A stretch of 35,018 nucleotides of DNA from JAGVYE01 sp964502785 (GTDB lineage: Archaea; Nanobdellota; Nanobdellia; Woesearchaeales; GW2011-AR9): positions 1 through 35,018 of the forward strand of contig CAZCXW010000007.1 of the NCBI GenBank assembly GCA_964502785.1, written 5' to 3'. Shown here piece by piece: positions 1 to 7,974 of the stretch (the stretch's first letter is position 1; every line of letters starts with the position of its first letter). The notes below the pieces were generated by a model. The model did not search any database. It saw nothing but the letters and a program-made list of their open reading frames with translations, and was not told where the DNA came from. Position numbers and translations under genes: made by a program.

Positions 1-10
1 TCAGTAACTG

Positions 11-172
11 TTAATATTGGTCTTCTTGTAATCCAGCGTTGAGAAGCGCCCCTCTATGACAGCGCAGTTTGTCCATAAACCCAGATTGGCCTAATTTTCC
101 TTGGAAAAATTTAGAAATGAAAGGGAATTGGATAAACACTTCACGCTCTACTTCAGATAGAAATTCGAACAT
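11..172 (-). CDS. Possible small protein, 53 aa, unknown
   Basis: An open frame of 53 codons runs from an ATG at 172 down to a TAA. It begins MFEFLSEVER and is acidic at the N-terminus, with no membrane segment and one cysteine. I do not recognise a family. Support for it being a gene is the promoter spacing: an ATTTAATA element lies at 196-203 on the opposite strand sense, centred about 27 nt before the ATG, which is the leaderless pattern seen through the window. It is divergent from the tRNA gene that follows. It could also be a chance frame because it is short. Confidence 0.4.
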   Translation of the reverse strand: MFEFLSEVEREVFIQFPFISKFFQGKLGQSGFMDKLRCHRGALLNAGLQEDQY

Positions 173-222
173 GGACAGCCATAAAATAGAAAGAGTATTA
201 AATGTTTTCTTCTTCGATAATC

Positions 223-230
223 TTTTAAAG
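223..230 (+). promoter_or_regulatory. Box A (TATA) of tRNA-Leu
   Basis: TTTTAAAG is centred about 27 nt before the first base of the tRNA, the normal archaeal box A position if transcription starts at or just before the mature 5' end. Confidence 0.5.
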
Positions 231-253
231 AACTTCTATTTCTGAAAGTTTAT

Positions 254-339
254 GCGGGGGTGACAGAGCCTGGTCAAACGTGCTAGCTTGAGGGGCTAGT
301 CCCTTAGTGGGTGCGCGTGTTCGAATCACGTCCCCCGCA
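254..339 (+). tRNA. tRNA-Leu (anticodon GAG)
   Basis: This is a class II tRNA with a long variable arm. The acceptor stem GCGGGGG (254-260) pairs with CCCCCGC (332-338), followed by discriminator A339. The anticodon stem CTAGC/GCTAG (283-287/295-299) encloses the loop TTGAGGG, giving anticodon GAG at 290-292, which reads CTC/CTT leucine codons. The T loop is TTCGAAT with a GCGTG/CACGT stem. There is no intron, and CCA is not encoded. The cognate synthetase, LeuRS, is encoded about 22 kb downstream. Confidence 0.95.
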
Positions 340-450
340 CTCTTTTACTTCATTCTAACGATTTTCTGACCCTGCTTTTTCCTAAGCTGGCGCACTCGTC
401 TCCAGACCACCTGTGAATACACTAGTGGAAAAAGCAGATTTTAAACAATA

Positions 451-458
451 TTTATTAA
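451..458 (+). promoter_or_regulatory. Box A of the metallopeptidase gene
   Basis: TTTATTAA is centred 26 nt before the ATG at 481 with no Shine-Dalgarno between, so the transcript is probably leaderless. The rest of 340-480 shows nothing else I can name. Confidence 0.5.
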
Positions 459-480
459 GAAAAAACATTCAGTCTATAAA

Positions 481-1182
481 ATGAATGGATTGCAGCAAGT
501 AGTTCAACAGCTTGTGAATGTGGTATTTGATGAACTGAAGCCTAAGTTTGGAATTTATTGGAATGTGTACATGCCAAGAATTGCTTTCATTGACGAAGGT
601 TTTTGTTCATTTTATCATCTAAACACGCATTCTATCAAATTTATCCCTTATCATGCGAAGGACCTTAGATTAGTCGCTCATGAGGTTGGTCATTCTTTGC
701 ATAGGTTCGTCCAACCATTAGAACAGTATCATTTATATGGAAAAGATATGGAAGTGACAAATCTTGCAGAGATGGTCGCGGAATATGCTGCCCTTTGTGT
801 AAGTCGGGAAAATAGTGAGATTCTGGATTTGCAAAAAACAGTGGAAGATTGTCTTCAGCCGGTTAAAAGAAAACAGTATAAAAAATCATTAAATGAGGAA
901 ATGAAATTTTACGAGAGACATAAAGGAGGCGTGAAAGCAGCTGAATTTTTGGTTAGGAGATATGGGGATGCACATCTTAAAACGTTTGCAGAAGCGCGCA
1001 TAGAGAAAGCAAAACAGACGCTTTCTTCATTGGGATGGAACCATCCTTTATTTATCCCTTACGGAATGGAAATAGAAAAGGAAATTGTCGTTGTTGAAAA
1101 AGACCAACGTATTCTTGTGACAACTGGAACGATTAATTCCTTTGATTTAGAAAAAAAACACATGGAAGATGTTGAGGGATAA
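481..1182 (+). CDS. Zincin-like metallopeptidase, 233 aa, unassigned family
   Basis: The sequence shows an HEVGH zinc-binding motif (residues 67-71, HExxH type) followed about 25 residues later by NLAEMVAEY (94-102). Its glutamates (E97 or E101) would be the third zinc ligand in a gluzincin-like arrangement. There is no signal peptide or membrane segment, so the protein is probably cytoplasmic. The C-terminal part (about 120-233) is charged, helical-looking and unrecognised. The start is supported by a box A 26 nt upstream. The gene ends 14 bp before the end of the convergent rad50. The substrate is unknown. Metalloprotease activity is inferred only from the motif. Confidence 0.75.
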   Translation: MNGLQQVVQQLVNVVFDELKPKFGIYWNVYMPRIAFIDEGFCSFYHLNTHSIKFIPYHAKDLRLVAHEVGHSLHRFVQPLEQYHLYGKDMEVTNLAEMVAEYAALCVSRENSEILDLQKTVEDCLQPVKRKQYKKSLNEEMKFYERHKGGVKAAEFLVRRYGDAHLKTFAEARIEKAKQTLSSLGWNHPLFIPYGMEIEKEIVVVEKDQRILVTTGTINSFDLEKKHMEDVEG

Positions 1183-1196
1183 ATAAATTTTGAGGA

Positions 1197-3605
1197 TTAT
1201 ACTATCACACTGCTCACATGCCCTTCTTTCTTGATTTTAATAACATTCTCAACGAATGATTCTATTTTAGATTCGTGAGAAACAATTAAAATCTGTTTTA
1301 AATTGAGTTTTTCCAAGACGTCACGCATTTTATCAAGCTGCAGTTCACTGAAACCATCAGTGGGTTCGTCTAAAATCAACAAATCTTTAGTTTTTATGTC
1401 ATGAATAACATCATTGATAACTCTATTCAGCGCTAAACGATAGGCAAGGGCGCAGGATGTTTTTTCTCCTCCGCTTAAATTGGCAAATGATGTTTCATAG
1501 CCGTTCTGTTCGATGACGGGATCAAATGAATCGTCAATCCGCGCCGATAAGGTTTGATCCTCAATCAGAGTCGAGAACCATTCCTGAAATAATTCATTAA
1601 ATGCTTTATGAATCGTAATCATGACGTGTTTTTCAATAGTGCAAGTTAGATTAAGGAAATATTCTTCAAGCCAATGCGATAATTCCTGCAGATGAGTAAG
1701 CTTATTCTTTTCTTCAACCTGCCTCTTGATTTTTTCTTCTTGTTCCTGTGTTATTTTTTGAAGGGAAGCAAAATGCGCTTGCAACTGCGCTTTCTTGACG
1801 GCAAGCTTTTTTTCTTCCTCAAAAGAAAAGGTTATTTCTTCTTTCTTTTGGATAATAAGAGGCTGTTGATCGGTTCTAGTTTTGAGAAGAGCTTCCTGCC
1901 CTTGTTTTTGCTGCAGGAGGATATTGAGATCAAGACCGTATTGGCTGAGTAAACATTCGCTTTCCAGAAGCTGTTTTTTTAGGAGACTTTTCTCAATCAT
2001 TTTCCGGGAAAGCTCTCTTTTCTCTTGAATGATCTGTTCTTTTTTTTGCAGTTCGCCTGTTTTTTCTAACATGCTTAATTCATTCATAAGCCGATTATCA
2101 TCCTGCATGAATAAACGAATCTTTTCTTTCTTTTGTTCTGCTTCTTTCTGCCGAGCTTTAAGATGCTCAAGCTCTAATCCTGTCCGTGTTATTTTGTTCT
2201 GTTTATTGAGGATATCAATTATTCTGCTTTCTGCTTCATTTTTTTGCTGAAGATTGAGAGAACGCTGCTTTTCTGATTCAACAAGAAGATTCTCGGCCTG
2301 AAGCGCTTTGCGTTGTTCTTCCTGAATGATCTTTTCTTTGTATTCTTTTGATATTTCCTGCAGACAAGTTGGGCATCGTTCCAGAGCAGAAATTTTTTTT
2401 TTTACTTTATTCGCTTGTTCTAAGATTGTTTTATTTTTGCTGATTAACGAGAGTACTTTTTCTAACAGTTCTTCAATCTTCGCTTTTTTCTCCTCCCATT
2501 CTTTTTTATCATTGATCTCTTCACGGAGCTTCTGCAGAACTACCTCTTTTTCTTTGATGATGAGAGTCTCTTGCTGGGAAGCGCTCAGTTCATGCTGCAT
2601 TTCCACGATCTGCTGCTGAAGGCTTCTTGTCTTTTGAATTATTTCCGCTCTTTGCGAAAGAAGATCATTCTTTTCTTTTTCTAAAGAAATAATTTCTTTT
2701 TGCAATTCTTCTAAGGATATTTCTGAAACAATGAAAGAAGCAAGCTTTTCCCGCATCTTTTCCTGCTGCTGGGAAAGAGCTGTCATTTGCTTTTCTTTTT
2801 CCAGAAGAAGGAGAATTATATGGGAGAACTGATGCTGCGCCTGAATAAATTCTCCCTGCTGTTTTTCGAGCGCTGTTAATTCACGAGTTTGCGTTGAGAT
2901 TTTCTCCTTCGCTTGAAGAAGCAAAGGCTCAAGGTCAAAGATGTCCTTTTCCTGAGCTTTGAGTTCTTGGAGAAGCTCTTCTTTTTTTTTCTTTTCTTCT
3001 TCTAAAAATTCTGTTTTTGAGGCAAGAACAGAAGCGTGGACACGTAATTGCCTGAGATAAATCTGCGTGTTTTCACGGATAACTTTGTAACGGTCAACAT
3101 TAAAGATTTTTCGCAGGACATCAACGCGAATTTCAGAATCCTCGATTAAAATCTGTTTCATTTCTTCCTGCGGCGTATACACGGTATAGCGGTAGATGTA
3201 ATTCTTGTTTTTGGCCGCAACATCATCAGGATACTGAAGAAGGGAAATAATTTCAGATTTCAACTCGACGGGCATGAGCTCCTTTTTAACATTATTAATA
3301 ATAAACGATCCGGACATCTGCTTAATGCCCAATTTATCTTTTTTAATTTCTCTGAAGATGGTGATCACTTTTCCCGGCAGAGAAAAAGTTAATTCCACGT
3401 TTCCTTTTGTACAGCCGTGGCGAAGAAGAGATTCAGCAGGCAGATCCGGACGGGAAGAGCCGAAGAGGGCGAATTCAATCGCCAGGAGAATCGAGCTTTT
3501 GCCGGAACCGATGTCTCCCGAAAGAAGCATTGAACCTTCCTGAAATTCAAGGCGCGCATCAACATAGGAACGAATGTTCTGGAGGCGAAGAGAGTGGAGA
3601 AGCAT
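1197..3605 (-). CDS. rad50: DNA double-strand break repair ATPase Rad50
   Basis: This SMC-like ABC ATPase has Walker A GDIGSGKS (residues 30-37), two long coiled coils rich in E, K, Q and L, and a central zinc hook CPTC (C411/C414). Near the C-terminus are the signature NLSGGEKTS and Walker B LLILDEPTDG. At 802 aa it is close to archaeal Rad50 size. Rad50 normally works with the Mre11 nuclease to process DNA ends. No mre11, herA or nurA is adjacent here, although archaea usually cluster them. I chose the ATG at 3605 rather than one 45 bp upstream because ATATAAA (3628-3634) is centred 26 nt before it and the protein then begins directly with the family's MLLHSLRLQNIRSY start. Confidence 0.93.
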   Translation of the reverse strand: MLLHSLRLQNIRSYVDARLEFQEGSMLLSGDIGSGKSSILLAIEFALFGSSRPDLPAESLLRHGCTKGNVELTFSLPGKVITIFREIKKDKLGIKQMSGSFIINNVKKELMPVELKSEIISLLQYPDDVAAKNKNYIYRYTVYTPQEEMKQILIEDSEIRVDVLRKIFNVDRYKVIRENTQIYLRQLRVHASVLASKTEFLEEEKKKKEELLQELKAQEKDIFDLEPLLLQAKEKISTQTRELTALEKQQGEFIQAQHQFSHIILLLLEKEKQMTALSQQQEKMREKLASFIVSEISLEELQKEIISLEKEKNDLLSQRAEIIQKTRSLQQQIVEMQHELSASQQETLIIKEKEVVLQKLREEINDKKEWEEKKAKIEELLEKVLSLISKNKTILEQANKVKKKISALERCPTCLQEISKEYKEKIIQEEQRKALQAENLLVESEKQRSLNLQQKNEAESRIIDILNKQNKITRTGLELEHLKARQKEAEQKKEKIRLFMQDDNRLMNELSMLEKTGELQKKEQIIQEKRELSRKMIEKSLLKKQLLESECLLSQYGLDLNILLQQKQGQEALLKTRTDQQPLIIQKKEEITFSFEEEKKLAVKKAQLQAHFASLQKITQEQEEKIKRQVEEKNKLTHLQELSHWLEEYFLNLTCTIEKHVMITIHKAFNELFQEWFSTLIEDQTLSARIDDSFDPVIEQNGYETSFANLSGGEKTSCALAYRLALNRVINDVIHDIKTKDLLILDEPTDGFSELQLDKMRDVLEKLNLKQILIVSHESKIESFVENVIKIKKEGHVSSVIV

Positions 3606-3627
3606 AGCTAAAAATGGAGATAATTCC

Positions 3628-3634
3628 TTTATAT
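3628..3634 (-). promoter_or_regulatory. Box A of rad50
   Basis: On the minus strand this reads ATATAAA, centred 26 nt before the ATG at 3605. It decides the start-codon choice, since an upstream ATG at 3650 would precede the promoter. Confidence 0.5.
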
Positions 3635-3694
3635 GGATTCTTGTGCTCAAATTAATGTTTTGAATACAACTAAGTAGTAGTAAAAGTACTAATA

Positions 3695-3702
3695 TTTATA
3701 AA
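3695..3702 (+). promoter_or_regulatory. Box A of the 3727 gene
   Basis: TTTATAAA is centred about 28 nt before the ATG at 3727, divergent from the rad50 promoter. Confidence 0.5.
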
Positions 3703-3726
3703 GAAAACGTTCTTTTTCCTATAAAA

Positions 3727-4887
3727 ATGTCTAGCAGCATAATGACTCTGGAAAATCGTCTGGCTCAGGAACCGATCAGTATTCCGGGCAATCCTTATGC
3801 AGAGGTATTCAGGCGTTTTGGCCGAGACGAAGCGATCGCCGGCGCATTAAACATTGTTGGAACAGCAGTGACCGCCGCTGTAACACCAGATCCTTTTATT
3901 CTTAGCGTTGCCGGCCCCATTATAGAAAAAGCTGGTTTTTTCCCCGCGCATTTGAAAGAAGCTTGGGATATCTACAGGACAACGCCATCAGAAAAAAGAG
4001 AACCCCTCCGTAAGTATATTAGCAGAGCTTTTAAAGGAGGATTCACGAGCCTATTAGAAGATGTTCTTATTCACGATCCGCTGTACACAGGCATGATGTA
4101 CGGGGGATTACAGTTATACCCTCAAGCTCCCGCCTGGATGTTGGCGACAATCAGTTTTGGGCTGGCCGCAGCAGTCGTTGCCGCCGCTGAAGTAACTTAT
4201 CATGAAAGACAGTACCGTAAACTAGGAAAAGAATTCCAAAAATTAGGTTTTGGCTTGGAGTCGTATTTTGAATGCCGTTTCTTTATGAAATCAGAACAGG
4301 ATCCGGAGGATATTTTAAGTTACATGAAAGATGAGTTTAATCTTTCTCAGCATAAAAAGGGGCAATACTTTGATCGTTACCTTGTCCAGGATTTACCTTC
4401 ATTTTCAGGAAGAACTCCAAAACTGCGCTTGCGAAGAAGAAAAATTGCCGAAGAAGAACGGGAAGTGCGAACGCTCCAAATTGTCTATGAAAGAGCGTCG
4501 GAAATGGACCGGAAAAAAGCGGAGCAATTCCGTTATTATCCTAAAGAGAAATGTAAATTTTATTATCGGCTTGACGGCAGCATGCCCAGTTCCATTTCTG
4601 AGATTGCTGATGCAGGCGTCAGGAAAAAACTAGAAAAATGGACAACGGCAGGATATAAAGACGTTTCCTTTGAACGAGAAATTATTCATTCTCCGGACAC
4701 CCTATTAGTCGCAGTGGATAACATCAGGGAAGATCAGCCATTCTACGTCGTAGAACTGAAAGTCCGAGAAGAAAAACGGTTGCTTGTCGAAGCGATGCGC
4801 GCGTTGATGCTTAACTTTCCCGTCGTCCAGACAACGATGGGAAAATATGATATTGTCGGGGGAACAAATGGAACTGAAAGAACGTAA
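3727..4887 (+). CDS. Uncharacterised protein with hydrophobic N-terminal half, 386 aa
   Basis: I do not recognise this protein as a whole. The N-terminal half has hydrophobic stretches at about residues 37-65, 115-130 and 135-157, suggesting membrane association. The C-terminal half is soluble and highly charged. The last 55 residues (FYVVELKV ... PVVQTTMGKYDIVGG) resemble either the first half of an Lrp/AsnC-type ligand-binding (RAM) domain or the end of a CYTH-type domain. Both readings are weak. The gene runs 20 bp into the next ORF. DNA encoding the MGKYDIVGG end (4835-4862) is echoed by a 24/28-identical copy at 5509-5536, so the 3' end may have been rearranged. Confidence 0.7.
   Translation: MSSSIMTLENRLAQEPISIPGNPYAEVFRRFGRDEAIAGALNIVGTAVTAAVTPDPFILSVAGPIIEKAGFFPAHLKEAWDIYRTTPSEKREPLRKYISRAFKGGFTSLLEDVLIHDPLYTGMMYGGLQLYPQAPAWMLATISFGLAAAVVAAAEVTYHERQYRKLGKEFQKLGFGLESYFECRFFMKSEQDPEDILSYMKDEFNLSQHKKGQYFDRYLVQDLPSFSGRTPKLRLRRRKIAEEEREVRTLQIVYERASEMDRKKAEQFRYYPKEKCKFYYRLDGSMPSSISEIADAGVRKKLEKWTTAGYKDVSFEREIIHSPDTLLVAVDNIREDQPFYVVELKVREEKRLLVEAMRALMLNFPVVQTTMGKYDIVGGTNGTERT
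4835..4862 (+). repeat. 28-bp imperfect direct repeat, copy 1
   Basis: This matches 5509-5536 at 24 of 28 positions in the same orientation. It lies within the last codons of the 3727 gene, encoding TMGKYDIVG. Together the two copies bracket the 4868-5428 ORF. Confidence 0.6.
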
Positions 4888-5428
4888 TGAAGTGTATAGA
4901 AAAACTACAGACAATGTGTTAGAAGCTGTTAGGATAAAAACCAATTGGGATGAATCTGTAGTCCCTGTTTACGAATCTAAAGTCCCACATATTAGTGTTC
5001 CTGGAAGCTTGGAATTCATCGGATTATATTCTCCAGTCAAAAAATTATTGCAGAAAGGATTACGGGTATATCTCGATCCCAGCATGCGTTTTGATGGAAA
5101 GTTTATTGATGATCTATTTGCTGGTTTAACAGAGAGGGAAAGATTAAATTTATTGCAGTCTTGTGATCCTATTGTTTTGGGATTTGCAGCAATGACATTA
5201 AGATATTATCAGGCAGGATGGTCGGACGGTAATGGAATAATGACTGCACAAATAATAACTACTAAATATGAAAATAATCCATTATCTCAAGAACTAACAG
5301 ATGAGATTGTGGGATATGTTGTTAAAAGCAAAAACATGCGAACAATGCAAGAGATTGAATCAAACATCTTAGCAGAACTTTCTGAAAAGGTTAAACAAGG
5401 ATTCAAGATAGGAGAAGAAAAAAAATAG
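4868..5428 (+). CDS. Orphan ORF, 186 aa, unknown function
   Basis: This is a soluble, charged protein with no motif I recognise. Codons look somewhat more AT-rich than those of the preceding gene. The start could be the ATG at 4847 or the one at 4868. The second has a G-rich stretch (GGGGGAAC) just before it and is preferred. The frame overlaps the end of the 3727 gene by 20 bp and so may be translated from the same message. The ORF is bracketed by a 28-bp direct repeat and followed by a 9-bp inverted repeat. That is compatible with a small inserted cassette, but no integrase or transposase is present. Confidence 0.6.
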   Translation: MELKERNEVYRKTTDNVLEAVRIKTNWDESVVPVYESKVPHISVPGSLEFIGLYSPVKKLLQKGLRVYLDPSMRFDGKFIDDLFAGLTERERLNLLQSCDPIVLGFAAMTLRYYQAGWSDGNGIMTAQIITTKYENNPLSQELTDEIVGYVVKSKNMRTMQEIESNILAELSEKVKQGFKIGEEKK

Positions 5429-5475
5429 ATCTCTGAGCCAGCCCCTAAATATTAATTCCCGAGAAATTGGTCTTA

Positions 5476-5504
5476 TACAAAAAGAGATAGTTTTCCTTTT
5501 TGTA
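5476..5504 (+). repeat. 9-bp perfect inverted repeat (hairpin)
   Basis: TACAAAAAG (5476-5484) and CTTTTTGTA (5496-5504) form a perfect 9-bp stem with an 11-nt loop, just after the orphan ORF and just before the second direct-repeat copy. It could be a transcript-end hairpin or part of a recombination site. The sequence alone does not decide. Confidence 0.45.
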
Positions 5505-5508
5505 CATT

Positions 5509-5536
5509 CGATGGAAAAATATGATATTATCTGCGG
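5509..5536 (+). repeat. 28-bp imperfect direct repeat, copy 2; remnant of a gene end
   Basis: This is the second copy of the 4835-4862 repeat. Read in the corresponding frame it encodes HSMEKYDIICGNKI and then TAA at about 5546, mirroring the TTMGKYDIVGGTN end of the 3727 protein. It looks like a duplicated gene 3' end without the rest of the gene. Confidence 0.5.
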
Positions 5537-5566
5537 TAATAAAATTTAATCCTGCTTGGTAATTTT

Positions 5567-6214
5567 TCAGGCATATCTCCAAAATATAACCGTGGATATT
5601 GTATAGAAAAGAAAATGAAAGATGTAACTATAAATAAACCATGAAGGAACAAAGAGAATGAATAACGGAAAAATAATCGCTCCGATTATTGAGCAGATGA
5701 AATAGTATGTTCCAAATACTTTTCCCGCGATGATTATATTTGCGGCATGTATCAATCAAAACAAAAGAATAAAATAGATAATAATAAATTGCAGGGAAAA
5801 ACCAGCATTTGACAGAAAGAAAATGGCGATAACAACCATCGTCTGTTGAAAAAGGATGTCAAATGATTTAGAGAATAAATAACGGTAATTTCCCTTAATA
5901 AAATATTGGTCTGGATAATTTTTGATCAACAGTTCCGGCTTCTGAAGCTTCTGATGAGAGCGCCGATAGGCAAAGATGGTCAGTCCGTAGAAAAAGACGA
6001 GAATCAGAAGAGATAAAGAGGTCAATTGGTTAACCAGTTCTTGAAATGGATAATTAAAAATTACAACCGCTAGGATGGTGAAAAGCAGGAAAAGAAAAGC
6101 TGTTAGGCCGTACCATCTTATATATGTAACTCCTTTTCGACGAAGAAGAAAAAACACACCGAAAGAAATAAGCCATAGTAAAAACCATAAAAAGAGGTCT
6201 AATAAGAAAGACAT
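5567..6214 (-). pseudogene. Multi-pass membrane protein interrupted by in-frame TGA
   Basis: From the ATG at 6214 the frame encodes 152 aa with about four membrane segments, then TGA (5758-5756). The very next codon continues in the same frame for 62 more hydrophobic residues to a stop at 5567. Together they read as one roughly 215-aa membrane protein with a single internal stop. Residues such as FDILFQQ before the stop, and LIHAAN and YSYIFHF after it, faintly recall CPBP-type intramembrane proteases, without the usual EExxxR. That family call is only a guess. The start is supported by a box A centred at 6240. Either the protein is truncated at 152 aa, the gene is decaying, the base call is wrong, or there is readthrough. 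Confidence 0.6.
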
Positions 6215-6235
6215 TTGTACGCCTGGGTATCATTC

Positions 6236-6244
6236 CTTAAAAAA
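6236..6244 (-). promoter_or_regulatory. Box A of the interrupted membrane-protein gene
   Basis: On the minus strand this reads TTTTTTAAG, centred 26 nt before the ATG at 6214. The promoter therefore looks intact although the coding frame is broken. Confidence 0.45.
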
Positions 6245-6320
6245 TGTTTCTAGAACAACAATTATAACTACCTTTCGTATTGACCCCATAGTTTGATTAT
6301 TGTTTTCAATTAAAGATATC

Positions 6321-6328
6321 TTTTTAAG
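6321..6328 (+). promoter_or_regulatory. Box A of the DNA methyltransferase gene
   Basis: TTTTTAAG is centred 25-26 nt before the ATG at 6350, with no Shine-Dalgarno between. Confidence 0.5.
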
Positions 6329-6349
6329 AGGATTCTCTCTTTTCTCACC

Positions 6350-7195
6350 ATGTCCTCGGTTTCTCCTAAAAATCGCCTTAATGAGCTTTCTGCTCAGGAA
6401 TGGCTGCGGTTTACAAAAACATGGTTTATCCATAATCCCGCGCCGCGGAAAAAGAATGAGTTGCTGCATCCTGCCAAGTATCCCGAAAGTTTAATTGAAG
6501 ATTTTATCCGTTTTTTTACAAAGGAAAACGAAGTTGTATTCGATCCTTTCCTTGGGACGGGAAGCACGCTGGTGGCCGCATATAATTCCAAAAGAACAGG
6601 GATTGGCATCGAGCTGCAAAAAAAATATGCGGAAATCGCCAAGAAGAGAATACACGATTTGGAAGGTCAACAGCATTTAGGTGAACAAGAAAGATCACAG
6701 AAACAAATGATCATAGAAGGAAATTCCGAAGACGTGCAAAAGATATGGAAGTGTGACAATCTTCCTCCGATTAACTTTGTAATTACTTCTCCCCCTTACG
6801 GTCCGATGCTTAATAAGAAAGGATTGGCGAGCAAGGAACGGGAAGAACAAGGGCTGGATGTGAAATATAGCGAGGATGCGGCAGATCTGGGCAATGCCCA
6901 TGGCTACGATGATTTCCTGCAAAAATTATCTGCCATCTTCCTGAATATTAAGCCTTTGCTTACAGCGGGATCATATCTTGTCGTCATTTTGCAAAATTAT
7001 ATGGATAAAGGAAATTATAAAATGCTGGCGTGGGATTTTGCCCGAGAAATGAGCAGACACTTTCAATTCCGAGGTGAAAGAATCTGGTGCCAAGATAATA
7101 AAACATTATATCCTTACGGGTATAGGTATAGCTTTGTGCCGAATGTCCACCACCATTATTGTCTGATTTTTAGGAATGGAGAGAAGTTGATTTAA
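6350..7195 (+). CDS. Orphan SPPY-type DNA methyltransferase
   Basis: This is a class I SAM-dependent DNA methylase of 281 aa. It has a motif X-like segment HPAKYPESLIEDFI (40-53), motif I DPFLGTGST (65-73), the acidic GIGIE strand (86 onward), and catalytic motif IV TSPPYG (146-151). The SPPY tetrad is typical of N4-cytosine or N6-adenine amino-methylases. Motif I precedes motif IV. The final third (EMSRHFQF ... VPNVHHHYCLIFR) closes the Rossmann-like fold. No restriction endonuclease or specificity subunit is adjacent, so it is likely a solitary methylase. The target sequence cannot be read from the protein. Confidence 0.85.
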   Translation: MSSVSPKNRLNELSAQEWLRFTKTWFIHNPAPRKKNELLHPAKYPESLIEDFIRFFTKENEVVFDPFLGTGSTLVAAYNSKRTGIGIELQKKYAEIAKKRIHDLEGQQHLGEQERSQKQMIIEGNSEDVQKIWKCDNLPPINFVITSPPYGPMLNKKGLASKEREEQGLDVKYSEDAADLGNAHGYDDFLQKLSAIFLNIKPLLTAGSYLVVILQNYMDKGNYKMLAWDFAREMSRHFQFRGERIWCQDNKTLYPYGYRYSFVPNVHHHYCLIFRNGEKLI

Positions 7196-7220
7196 TTGTC
7201 AATAAACTTTCTCAAGAAAC

Positions 7221-7868
7221 CTACCCACTAATCTCCTCTTCCTTAAATCCATACTTCCCTTTCATCGGCACGAAACGAAATGAGCCCAGGAATTCTAATT
7301 CCAGTTTTCCTTTGATTTTTGTTCCTTTGACCATCGTCTGCGCCTGCAAGTCCCCAACGGGAGCAATGACGATGCCTCCTTCTTTTAATTGGTCAACAAT
7401 CAGTTGAGGAATCGCTGGACAGGCCGCAGTAATAACCACTTTATCAAAAGGAGCTTCCGCAGCGTATCCCTCGCTGCCGTCCGCTTCCAACACCATAGCA
7501 TTAGAAAAGCCAAGATTACGCAGGTGTTTTTGCGCAATATATACCAGTTCTGGAATTACCTCCACACTAACCAGTTTCCCTTCTTCGCCAATCACTTCCG
7601 CGATAAGAGCCGCTTGATAGCCAACGCCTGCGCCCACTTCAAAGACTTTGTCTCCTTTCTTTAACTGCAAGGCATGGAGCATCATGATAATGGTTGTAGG
7701 CTGGGAAATGGATTGTTCCCGTAAAGTAGGGAGAGGATGATCGTCATACGCATGCCCTTGAAATAGCGGCGGGACAAAAATTTCACGAGGAATATTTTCA
7801 AAAGCGGACAATAAAGCTGGATCTACATTCATGCTTTTCCAGGCTTGAAGAAGTTCATCCTTTGACAT
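7221..7868 (-). CDS. pcm: Protein-L-isoaspartate O-methyltransferase
   Basis: The enzyme transfers a methyl group from SAM to isoaspartyl residues in aged proteins as a repair step. The 215-aa sequence shows PREIFVPP, the substrate-loop region SISQPTTIIMML, SAM motif I VFEVGAGVGYQAA, and FDKVVITAACP further on, all characteristic of PCMT. I chose the ATG at 7868 instead of 7961. It gives the normal family length, and a TATA element (7891-7899) lies 27 nt upstream. The 31-residue extension from 7961 would cross that promoter. It ends 25 bp from the convergent DNA methylase gene. Confidence 0.92.
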   Translation of the reverse strand: MSKDELLQAWKSMNVDPALLSAFENIPREIFVPPLFQGHAYDDHPLPTLREQSISQPTTIIMMLHALQLKKGDKVFEVGAGVGYQAALIAEVIGEEGKLVSVEVIPELVYIAQKHLRNLGFSNAMVLEADGSEGYAAEAPFDKVVITAACPAIPQLIVDQLKEGGIVIAPVGDLQAQTMVKGTKIKGKLELEFLGSFRFVPMKGKYGFKEEEISG

Positions 7869-7890
7869 AAAAAGAAGCAAGGTTTTGGAG

Positions 7891-7899
7891 ATTATATAG
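7891..7899 (-). promoter_or_regulatory. Box A of pcm
   Basis: CTATATAAT on the minus strand is centred 27 nt before the ATG at 7868 and fixes the start choice. Confidence 0.5.
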
Positions 7900-7964
7900 T
7901 TTCTGATTTTTTGAGGAGTTTTACCGCACCCCCTCTTCGCATTCACTTCGAAAAAGACCAAAAG

Positions 7965-7972
7965 TTTATAAA
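7965..7972 (+). promoter_or_regulatory. Box A of the toxin-antitoxin operon
   Basis: TTTATAAA places the transcription start near 7994. That leaves a leader of about 10 nt that includes the AGGTGA ribosome binding site at 7995-8000. Confidence 0.5.
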
Positions 7973-7974
7973 TA

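Noticed and set aside
1692..3607. Several open frames on the plus strand opposite rad50
   Set aside because: They are rich in F, L and S because they mirror the E/K/Q-rich coiled coils of Rad50, and they have no start signals.
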